NCBI GenBank assembly: GCA_014382125.1
Contig: JACNKI010000086.1
Coordinates: 1 to 34,331 of the forward strand
Length of the DNA: 34,331 nucleotides
Origin: Bacteroidota bacterium
Lineage (GTDB): Bacteria; Bacteroidota; Bacteroidia; Bacteroidales; FEN-979
Direction: 5' to 3'
The notes under the pieces were generated by a model. The model was not told where the DNA came from. It worked only from the letters and a program-made list of their open reading frames with translations, and did not search any database. Numbering within the stretch: the first letter of the stretch is position 1; the number at the start of each line of letters is the position of its first letter. This document shows positions 26,222 through 34,331 of this stretch, piece after piece. A program made the translations under genes and the position numbers.

Positions 26222-28084
26222 ATGAGTACTACTGTCTACAGAAAGGATGTGTTTTTTTATCCGGACCCAAAACGTATTATTGCCCGTTTTTTCTTTCCCG
26301 GACCTGAGACCCGTGTGCAATCAATCATCCAGAAAGTGATTGACATGCCGGAACAGGCAGCACAATTGGTACTCAACCAAACATTGCGCGATTTCTCTTC
26401 ACGACACCGGAATATCTCAAAGATTTTTCAAAAGCACTTTGATCGTGTTCGTGATATTATGGCTGGTAGAAATGGTGATATGAACACATTGCCAGAAATT
26501 AAGCGCCTTCTTATAGGAGCCTATTTTACGAATGAGTATTCCATTGAGTCAGCTGCTTTTTTTAATCCTTCAATGGTTGAGCATCCTGACCAAACCGGAT
26601 TACAGGAAGGCCAAAAAAGAGTGATCATAAGTTTTAGGGCTACAGGCGAAGGGCACATTTCATCACTTGTTTTCAGAAGTGGAATCCTCGATCAGAATAA
26701 TAATTTGACAGTACAACTGCCAGGTAACCTGGTTGATGAAGCTGAAGCAGTCAGGAATTTTGTCTACCAGAAAGAGACTTTTTGTCAGAAACTTTCTGAA
26801 ATGCATACGGATATGAGAATTGTGAACAAGGTCATGGATAAGCTTCGTTTCGAATTTGATTATAATGAACTCACTCATGCTGTGGAAGAGACGATACGTG
26901 AGCTGGACCCTGATTTTGCCCAAGAAAAGATGCTCCAAACCATTACCTGGCTGGCCGATTCTCATTATGAGATCTCCTTTTCTCTGGATACAGCAATATC
27001 AGAGCGTGTGATTTTTCCAATCGCAGCCGCAGAGAGTAATGGGATTGAGGATGCCAGATTCGTCAAATTCACTGATGATGATGGAAGTGTAAAGTATTAT
27101 GCCACGTATACTGCTTACAATGGCTACTCCATCATGCCAAAACTGATCGAGACGAAAGATTTTTACAACTTTAACTTTATGCCAATCCATGGCGAGAACG
27201 CACAAAATAAAGGCATGGCTCTTTTTCCTCGAAAAATAAACGGTCAGTACACCATGCTCTCACGACTTGACGGCGTGAATAATTATATCATGTTCTCAGC
27301 TGATATTAATCTCTGGCATGAGGCAATCAAGCTTCAGGAGCCCAAATTTCCCTGGGAATTTATTCAAATTGGTAACTGTGGTTCTCCCATCGAAACCAAA
27401 TATGGCTGGCTGGTGATCATCCATGGGGTAGGCCCCATGCGAAAGTATTGCCTGGGAGCTACATTGCTCGATCTGGAAGATCCGACAAAAATCATCGGGC
27501 AATTAAGCGAACCTCTTATCTCACCCAATGAAGAAGAGCGCGAAGGGTATGTGCCAAACGTTGTTTATTCGTGTGGCTCTATCGTTCAGAATGGGCATTT
27601 AATCATTCCATATGCCATGTCTGATACAGCATCTACCTATGCTGCCGTACCCCTTGATGATTTGCTCAACAGGTTGATCCCGTCAGATTTTCGGAAAGAT
27701 AAAGGTGATGTTAAAGCAAAGGCAAAGATTTTAGTAGTGGAGGATGAAGCACTAAATCAAAAGATTGTTTCGGGGATGTTAAAATCTGCTAATTATGAAG
27801 TAGAAATTGCCCCGGATGGGATTATCGCCCTTATGCAGATTGCAAAAGGAAAATTCGACCTGATCCTTTCTGACATCTCGATGCCAAATTTTGATGGATA
27901 TCAGCTGCTTGAATATCTGAAGCAGAACAATATTGATATCCCGGTTGCTTTTATGACAAGTTTTACAAGCAAAGAGGAAGAGATTAAAGGGTTGCAAATG
28001 GGTGCGGTAGAGTATATCAAGAAGCCTATCGATAACGAGTTGCTGCTTCTGAAGCTTGAAAAGATCTTAGCTCTCAGGAAGTGA
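26222..28084 (+). CDS. GH130-family-like glycoside phosphorylase/hydrolase fused to a C-terminal response-regulator receiver domain
   Basis: NGIEDARFVKF...YYATYTAYNG, KGMALFPRKINGQYTMLSR, GNCGSPIETKYGWLVIIHGVGPMRKYCLGATLLDLEDP, REGYVPNVVYSCGS; then AKILVVEDEALNQKIVSGML...DLILSDISMPNFDGYQLL...MTSF...YIKKPI. Confidence 0.85.
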   Translation: MSTTVYRKDVFFYPDPKRIIARFFFPGPETRVQSIIQKVIDMPEQAAQLVLNQTLRDFSSRHRNISKIFQKHFDRVRDIMAGRNGDMNTLPEIKRLLIGAYFTNEYSIESAAFFNPSMVEHPDQTGLQEGQKRVIISFRATGEGHISSLVFRSGILDQNNNLTVQLPGNLVDEAEAVRNFVYQKETFCQKLSEMHTDMRIVNKVMDKLRFEFDYNELTHAVEETIRELDPDFAQEKMLQTITWLADSHYEISFSLDTAISERVIFPIAAAESNGIEDARFVKFTDDDGSVKYYATYTAYNGYSIMPKLIETKDFYNFNFMPIHGENAQNKGMALFPRKINGQYTMLSRLDGVNNYIMFSADINLWHEAIKLQEPKFPWEFIQIGNCGSPIETKYGWLVIIHGVGPMRKYCLGATLLDLEDPTKIIGQLSEPLISPNEEEREGYVPNVVYSCGSIVQNGHLIIPYAMSDTASTYAAVPLDDLLNRLIPSDFRKDKGDVKAKAKILVVEDEALNQKIVSGMLKSANYEVEIAPDGIIALMQIAKGKFDLILSDISMPNFDGYQLLEYLKQNNIDIPVAFMTSFTSKEEEIKGLQMGAVEYIKKPIDNELLLLKLEKILALRK

Positions 28085-30290
28085 GATAGGGTTCGGTAAT
28101 TAACCACGACATCAGGTAAGCGATGATACTTTCTGCTCCCTGGTCCTGACTGATGCTTAATTCTTCTATTCCATCGTTACACCCCTTTGTTTCACTGTCG
28201 TAAAGGGGCAGGTTCAAATCGTTAATCCCGAAAAACCATCCAAAACACATCCTGATCTTATTCACGCTCTCAGGATCTTTCTTGATTTTATTGATCGTAC
28301 CGTACAGGATGATCATTGCCAGGGCGTCAACAGGCTGTTGTGCAAAACCCGGAATCTCTTCACCTCCCCTGAACCACTGTTTATTCCCGATAATAGATAA
28401 ATGCCCGGTTTGGAAGCATTTGCTCTCCAGAAAGTGGGTCGTCACATCAGCGATAGTGAGATATCTCTCATCGGTTGTCAGCTGATACGCTTTGTATAAA
28501 GAAGCGGGTAAGAGTCCGTTATCATAGGTAAGGGTATCTTCAAACCAATCCCAGCTCTTTTTTTTGTGCTTTTCGTAACATCCGCATAAATTGTCAGCCA
28601 GTAAGCGAAGGGTTTCTACCGGTTGTTCCTGATTGGGGAATCGCTTGATGTAATGACAAAAACCGAGGATACAATTGGCAAATCCACGGGCATATGTCAA
28701 TTGTGAAATTCTCCGTGTAGCTGCATTGAATAATTCAACAGCCGTTTGAAACAGGGAATCACTGTCGGCAAACCTGATAAGGTAACCCAATGCCCAAACG
28801 GCACGGCCATAGGCATCATCAGACCCGCTGAGTTCAAAGGTTCCCCGATTGTAATTGAGGAAATTTTTAAAATCACCTTCCTGGTTTTGCATAAAAATCA
28901 AATAGGCAAGATACCGGTGAATATAGGTGATGTATTTTTGATCGCCAAACCGCCGATACGCTTTGACACTCAGGATTAATGCCCTGGAGGTATCATCGAG
29001 GGAGTAGCCGGTTTGGTAATTTGGAATACACCCTTTGCAGTGTTGAATGATGCTTGTGTAATCGGTTAGTCGTTCAACATGTTGAAAACAAAATTCAGGT
29101 ACATCAAAGGAATCGACTGCCTCTTTCCCTTTCTTATGCTTCCGCTCTACGTATATCTCTTCAAACAGCTCAAGATACTGGTTTCCAATTTTAGGCCATG
29201 CAATTTGACAGCCATAAGAGAATGAATTTTTCCTTAATCGATCCAGTTTTTTTGGATGATTGAGCAAATCATTGACAATGTCAGCCAATTGCAAATGATC
29301 CTTAAAATCAAAGAGGATGCCCCGATCTTCAGCCAACAACTCTTCGGCATGCCAGTATGGAGTAGAAATTACAGCCAATCCGGCACCCACTGCATACGCT
29401 AACGTGCCACTTGTGATTTGCGTTTTATTCAGGTAAGGTGTAATATAAATATCACCTGATAAAAGAAATGTTGCGAGTTCTTCTTCTGAGGTATATTCGT
29501 TGAGGAATTTGACATGATCTTCAACACCTCGTTCTATGGTCAGTTCTTTAAGATAAGTTCGATACTCTTCACCATGTAATTTTATCACATGAGGGTGGGT
29601 TTTCCCTAAAACAATAAACACTATTTCAGGATGTTTCTCTACAATCAGAGGTAACGCCTTGATAACAGTCTCAATTCCTTTATTTCTGTTAATAAGCCCA
29701 AATGTGAGAAGTGTTTTTCTGTTCTTACCAATCCTGGGCGCATCAGGATTCATTGTTTTGAGTAGTTCAAAATCAGGTACTCCGTGTTCAATCCGGATAA
29801 TTTTTTCCCTGGGAATATCAACTTTGCGGGTTAAAAAATCAATAGCAAGATTGCTCATGACAACAAGCTTGCTCGAGTAGGCACCAATCTTTTTAATTAC
29901 CTCTTTCTGATGAAAAGAAGGCTGCTCTAAAACAGTATGAAGAGTGGTTATTATAGGTATGTTTAACTGCTTCAATAAAGTCAGGATCAGGAGTCCGTTG
30001 TTTCCACCGAAAATTCCATATTCATGCTGTAGTAAACAGATCGTTGCTCCCGACTGATTGATATATTCCGCTGCTTCTAAGTAACCTTCTTTGTCAAGGT
30101 CATCGATGGTGTGTGTTACAATTGCAGGGTAGTCGTACTCCTGACCGGGATCATTCATCGCAATCACCTCAATGTCAACATCTTATTTTTGAGCTACTGC
30201 TGCTGTTCGGATGGATTGTACCAGGTTTTCAGTAAACGTGGCAATGCCGCATTTTCGTGGGGGATAGTTACCAATACAAACAATTTTCAT
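28074..30290 (-). pseudogene. GT4-family glycosyltransferase with C-terminal alpha/alpha-barrel-like domain; in-frame TAA at codon 36 of the apparent full-length frame
   Basis: Minus frame from ATG 30290: MKIVCIGNYPPRKCGIATFTENLVQSIRTAAVAQK-stop-DVDIEVIAMNDPGQEYDYP..., continuing through LLQHEYGIFGGNNGLL, HTVLEQPSFHQKEV, RIEHGVPDF, FGLINRNKGIETVIKALP. The ORF track gives only 28074..30167. Confidence 0.75.
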
Positions 30291-30337
30291 GTTGAACTGA
30301 ACTAAATATCTGCAAGGTACAAAAGAATTAGCTGATA

Positions 30338-31006
30338 TCAGAATCCGTATTCCTCTCCGATCATCACAACTTTTATCCGGTCATTGGTCATGCTTGCTTC
30401 GATCACGACCAGTTGTCCGCAGATCCGGTTTGGTGGAGTACATTTCGGGTCCTGACATAAACCGGTAACGAAACATGGGGTTTGTTTATTAACCCGAACA
30501 GCATTCATTGGGGCTGCCGTGGTTTTGATCCGGGTAATGGCTTCCATCACAGTCGGAACGACTTTGTTCATTCCCAGCACAAGGATCACTTTCTTCGGCC
30601 CATAGATCATGGCTGCTACCCGGTTTCCCATCCCATCCATATTGACCAGCTTTCCATCCAGGGTGATCGCATTTGAACTGGCAATAAAGACATCAGCGAG
30701 CATACTTTCATGCCGCATAGCATCCACCTCTTCAACCGTAACACCATCCCGGAAACGATCCAGCAATCGGATATCCTGCTTCCTGAGCGCTTCGATGAGT
30801 CCGGTTTCAATGACAGTGACCGATCCTCCCAGCCCAACCAGGGAGCCGGCAGGAATCATGCTGCAAACCGCTTCTACTGCCGGCAACGCATTGTCGAAAT
30901 AAAATCCCTCCATGCCCTGTCTTTGCAAATGACCGATGATCTGTTCCGCCTGTTTGCGATAAATTAGTTGCCGAGGCTCCTTTGATTGTTGGTTTCGTGT
31001 ATCCAT
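30338..31006 (-). CDS. LUD-domain (LutC/YkgG-like, DUF162) protein
   Basis: PAGSLVGLGGSVTVIETGLIEALR, ADVFIASSNAITLDGKLVNMDGMGNRVAAMIYGPKKVILVLGMNKVV, CxxPKCxPPNRICG. Confidence 0.85.
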   Translation of the reverse strand: MDTRNQQSKEPRQLIYRKQAEQIIGHLQRQGMEGFYFDNALPAVEAVCSMIPAGSLVGLGGSVTVIETGLIEALRKQDIRLLDRFRDGVTVEEVDAMRHESMLADVFIASSNAITLDGKLVNMDGMGNRVAAMIYGPKKVILVLGMNKVVPTVMEAITRIKTTAAPMNAVRVNKQTPCFVTGLCQDPKCTPPNRICGQLVVIEASMTNDRIKVVMIGEEYGF

Positions 31007-31014
31007 TACTGATG

Positions 31015-34000
31015 CTAGCCTTTATGATTTGTTGGGACGATAAACCAGAACGTGCTTCCTTTTCCTTCATCGCTGGTAGCCCCGATTCGGCCTCTGTTTT
31101 TAACGATAAATTCTTTGGAAAGGATTAGACCCAGTCCTGTACCTGATTCATTATTCGTTCCTTTTGTCGATACTACATTTTCGATATTGAACAGGCCTTT
31201 CAGCACTTTTTCATTGATGCCTCCTCCTGAATCCCTGACATTCACAATTACTTCATTTCGATTTTCTTTCCTGGCATTTATCTCAACACTTCCATTCGAG
31301 GATGTAAATTTAATCGCATTGGAAAGCAAATTTCTGATCACCGTGTTGATCATATTCCGGTCGGCATAGACCAGAACAATCTCCGGATCAGGTTTGATAA
31401 GAGTGATCTGTTTTGATTCTGCAGCAGACTCAACTAACGAGATATTCTCCTGAACCAGTTCCATCACATTAAATTTTTCCGGTTCAAAGGGGAGTATCCC
31501 TTTTTGGGATTGAGACCAGGTAAGCAGATTGTCCAGAAGATTAATTGTGCTGCCGGCAGATGTCTTCAGGTTTTTCAGAATTCGTTGTCTTTCCTGGTCG
31601 CTGAATTCATCATATTCGGTAGTGAGTAAATCAAGGAATCCCAATATGGCATTGAAGGGGCTTTTCAGGTCATGAGCAATGATGGAGAAGAATTTATCTT
31701 TTGCCAGATTGCTCTCCTTTAGTTTTTTCTCCGATCGCTGCAATGCGCGGGTTTTGTATGAAACCATTTTTTCCAATCGGTTTTTATACTGCTGGATGAT
31801 AGAAAATCTGATTGCCATATAGGATATACCTGCCAGCACAACGATGCAAATTGCTATAAACCAACCCCGGAACCAGAATGGCGACCTGACTTTAATAATT
31901 GATGAACAAACCGGTTCGCTCCAGATTCCAAGTGCATTTTTAGCTTTTACACAGAACGTATAGGTTCCGGGATTTAAATTGTTATAATGATAGCTGCCAG
32001 TTGGTGACTGAAACTCTTTAGACCACTGTTTGTCAAATCCTTCCAGGAAGCATGAGTAGAAAATCTTCTCCTCGTTGATAAATGAAATGGCCCTGAAATG
32101 AAAGTTCACGTTGTTTTGGGTGCTTTCCAGAACCAATCTTTTTTCAGGACTTATTGTATCGTTGTCAACTTCAATCCATTGAATGGTAGTAATTGGGGCA
32201 GGGACTTCTGTCATCTCGTATTCATATTCGGGCTTGTATAGAGTGAGACCACTATTCGTTCCGAACCAGATATGATTCTGATGATCCATGAAGCCGGCAT
32301 CCCTGTTAAGGTCCTGCCCCAGGATCCCTTCAGCTTTCGTGAAATGATCCAGTTTCTCACCATTCCATCTGATGACTCCATTATCTGTTCCAAACCACAG
32401 ATTGCCAAGATGATCTTCCAGGATCAAGTAAATCGGCCGGTTTATTGTTAAGCCGTTACTATCGTATTGGACCAGATCTCCTTCTGCTATAATATATAAA
32501 CCATCATTTGTTCCAACCCAGCGACGCTCTCTGGAGTCGGTCAGGAAAGCAAACACATTGTTTCCATTCAGATTTGCAGGTGATTGGATAAGGATTGATT
32601 CTCTCTCTCTTTTCGCCAGAATTCCGCTGTTGATGGTTGCCACGTAGAGCGTCGTATCATCCCCAGCAAAAAGTTTCCGGATTCGGGAATTTCGAATTTT
32701 TGGTGTTGAAACCGGGATAAACTTGTCCTCTGATGATAATGCAAATATCTGTTTACCATTTGCGGCATAAATGTTTCCATCTGGGATGACAACTACGGAG
32801 ACCATGTCGCCCTTTATTCCTTCGGGTTTTCGATACCATTTCACCCGTCTTTTTTGATCAATCCGGGCAATCCCTAATTTAGAACCCGATAGCCAGATAT
32901 TTCCCTTTTGATCATAGTCAAGATCCTGAATCCTGATCTCATAATTTGGCATCTCATCTGAAGGATTGAAATTCAACGTCTCAAAACTTTTCCCGTCATA
33001 AAAGGTGATGCCGCCAAGATGACCAAAAATATAGGATCCGGGTGCGTATTCCAGGGCAGAGGCTACTTCATTATCAAGAAGTCCCTCTATGGCCGTAAAG
33101 CTTGAAAAACGAAAAGATGGAATCTTGTTAACACCCCGAAAACTGGTGAGCCAGGTATTTTTTTCGCGATCAATAAGTACTGAAGTCGCTCCGTCAGAGA
33201 TCAATCCATTATCTCTGTCCATGCGTTCGAAGGAATCAGCACAGGAAGGCGCTAAATAGTAAAGGTCATATGGATTTCCAAAGAATAATCCATTATTCTC
33301 ATCAGGGTAGATAAATGAGTTGGATGTTACTTTATAGATAGCTAGATCAAATCCTTCGGTGATCATTGTGAAAGCGGAGTCTGACAACGTGCCCAGCCAT
33401 CCATTACCCATTAAGTATATCTTCTGGTTTCCAGCTGTTGTTTCCGAATTTCGTGCCAGCGCCAAAGCAAGAATCTCCTGAGAACCAGTAGGCAACAAAG
33501 CATTCAACTCATTCGAGACATGACCACCTCGAAGAACTGATAATCCCATTTTTGTTCCGATAAATATCTGATCTCCAAGAGCGACAATGCTTCTGATTTT
33601 ATTGCTGATAAGTCCCTCTTTTTCACCATAATGTACCCATTGTTTATTCCGGCTGACGAATATCCCGTCTTTTTGGGTTCCTAGGGCTAAAATAGGCACA
33701 TCGTCCTGATAGAAAACATCAAAAGCACTAATAATAACTGGGTGAGTCTTCCCGGTTTTACAATCGAACTTATGCCACTCTTCTCCTGAAAACCAGAAAG
33801 CAGTTGGCTCACTTTGAAGAGGAACAGCCCATAATTTTCCTCTTTCATCAGTCATGATAAAAGCGAAACTTGGAGATATCTGATTAGCAGATGGATTATA
33901 GTGTGTCCAATTTACTCCATCATAAGAGGAGATCCCATAACGGGTGGCAAACCAAAGCAGACCTGATGTGTCTTGAGTAATATCAAATACCATGTTGCTT

Positions 34001-34122
34001 GGAAGACCGTCTGCTTCAGAATAGCTCCGGGTAAAATAGCGCTGGGAAAACAGATTCCCCTCTATTCCGAAAAAAAGAAAAAAAACTAAAATCCAACTTC
34101 GTATCAAACGATTGATCAGCAA
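31015..34122 (-). CDS. Membrane sensor histidine kinase: periplasmic Reg_prop propeller, Y_Y_Y domain, TM, HisKA, HATPase; no REC or AraC domain. Start uncertain (34122 or 34107)
   Basis: DTSGLLWFATRYGISSYDG, LGNLWFGTDNGVIRWNGE; FFSIIAHDLKSPFNAILGFLDLL (H box); NLLSNAIKFTSSNG (N box); GTGLGLILSKEF (G box); ends FWFIVPTNHKG. Confidence 0.9.
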   Translation of the reverse strand: MLINRLIRSWILVFFLFFGIEGNLFSQRYFTRSYSEADGLPSNMVFDITQDTSGLLWFATRYGISSYDGVNWTHYNPSANQISPSFAFIMTDERGKLWAVPLQSEPTAFWFSGEEWHKFDCKTGKTHPVIISAFDVFYQDDVPILALGTQKDGIFVSRNKQWVHYGEKEGLISNKIRSIVALGDQIFIGTKMGLSVLRGGHVSNELNALLPTGSQEILALALARNSETTAGNQKIYLMGNGWLGTLSDSAFTMITEGFDLAIYKVTSNSFIYPDENNGLFFGNPYDLYYLAPSCADSFERMDRDNGLISDGATSVLIDREKNTWLTSFRGVNKIPSFRFSSFTAIEGLLDNEVASALEYAPGSYIFGHLGGITFYDGKSFETLNFNPSDEMPNYEIRIQDLDYDQKGNIWLSGSKLGIARIDQKRRVKWYRKPEGIKGDMVSVVVIPDGNIYAANGKQIFALSSEDKFIPVSTPKIRNSRIRKLFAGDDTTLYVATINSGILAKRERESILIQSPANLNGNNVFAFLTDSRERRWVGTNDGLYIIAEGDLVQYDSNGLTINRPIYLILEDHLGNLWFGTDNGVIRWNGEKLDHFTKAEGILGQDLNRDAGFMDHQNHIWFGTNSGLTLYKPEYEYEMTEVPAPITTIQWIEVDNDTISPEKRLVLESTQNNVNFHFRAISFINEEKIFYSCFLEGFDKQWSKEFQSPTGSYHYNNLNPGTYTFCVKAKNALGIWSEPVCSSIIKVRSPFWFRGWFIAICIVVLAGISYMAIRFSIIQQYKNRLEKMVSYKTRALQRSEKKLKESNLAKDKFFSIIAHDLKSPFNAILGFLDLLTTEYDEFSDQERQRILKNLKTSAGSTINLLDNLLTWSQSQKGILPFEPEKFNVMELVQENISLVESAAESKQITLIKPDPEIVLVYADRNMINTVIRNLLSNAIKFTSSNGSVEINARKENRNEVIVNVRDSGGGINEKVLKGLFNIENVVSTKGTNNESGTGLGLILSKEFIVKNRGRIGATSDEGKGSTFWFIVPTNHKG

Positions 34123-34191
34123 AATATATCTTTCAGGAGTTCACTTAGTTTAACGTCTGTAAAACTACAAAAATTAGAAATAGCTTGATTT

Positions 34192-34331
34192 TTATTTTCT
34201 GTTTCGCTTTCGGAACAAGTTCATGTATAATGAAATAGAGAGGGCAAGGAAAAATAGTCCCACCGTCATGGCATCCACCCATTGTTCATTCGAAGTTAAT
34301 CCGGTCAGGCGGTGGATCAGATAGGTAATGT
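34192..34331 (-). CDS. C-terminal fragment of a probable membrane protein; starts beyond the right edge
   Basis: Open minus frame from the edge: ITYLIHRLTGLTSNEQWVDAMTVGLFFLALSISLYMNLFRKRNRK-stop. Confidence 0.5.
   Translation of the reverse strand, partial: ITYLIHRLTGLTSNEQWVDAMTVGLFFLALSISLYMNLFRKRNRK

Noticed and set aside
1-34331. CRISPR array, prophage, IS element, tRNA or rRNA
   Set aside because: No regularly spaced repeat array, transposase, integrase or structural RNA signature was recognised on reading either strand.

Overview
Bacteroidota-type chromosomal window with no phage, IS, CRISPR, tRNA or rRNA recognised. Contents, left to right: (1) the N-terminal part of a fused isobutyryl/methylmalonyl-CoA mutase (IcmF-like, running off the left edge) and an acyl-CoA dehydrogenase, preceded by a compact minus-strand candidate sRNA/attenuator; (2) an outer-membrane beta-barrel protein; (3) a four-gene minus-strand operon, AcpS / AcsA-like AMP-ligase / acyl carrier protein / KBL-type alpha-oxoamine synthase; (4) an MFS transporter; (5) a divergent EF-G paralogue with degenerate GTPase motifs; (6) a PfkB kinase, a lipoprotein MsrA and an exosortase-like membrane protein lacking the expected catalytic residues; (7) a MacAB-type export cluster (adaptor, two permeases) whose ATPase stops before Walker B; (8) a second, canonical EF-G, a DEAD-box helicase and a T9SS-sorted beta-propeller protein; (9) a GH130-like enzyme fused to a response-regulator receiver domain, convergent with a GT4 + alpha/alpha-barrel fusion that has an in-frame TAA near its N-terminus; (10) a LUD-domain protein and a periplasmic-propeller histidine kinase lacking a receiver or HTH domain. 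The strongest leads for undescribed biology are the AMP-ligase/ACP/KBL/AcpS operon, the GH130-receiver fusion near an unpaired sensor kinase, and the minus-strand sRNA/leader. All family calls are from recalled motifs; no database search was run.
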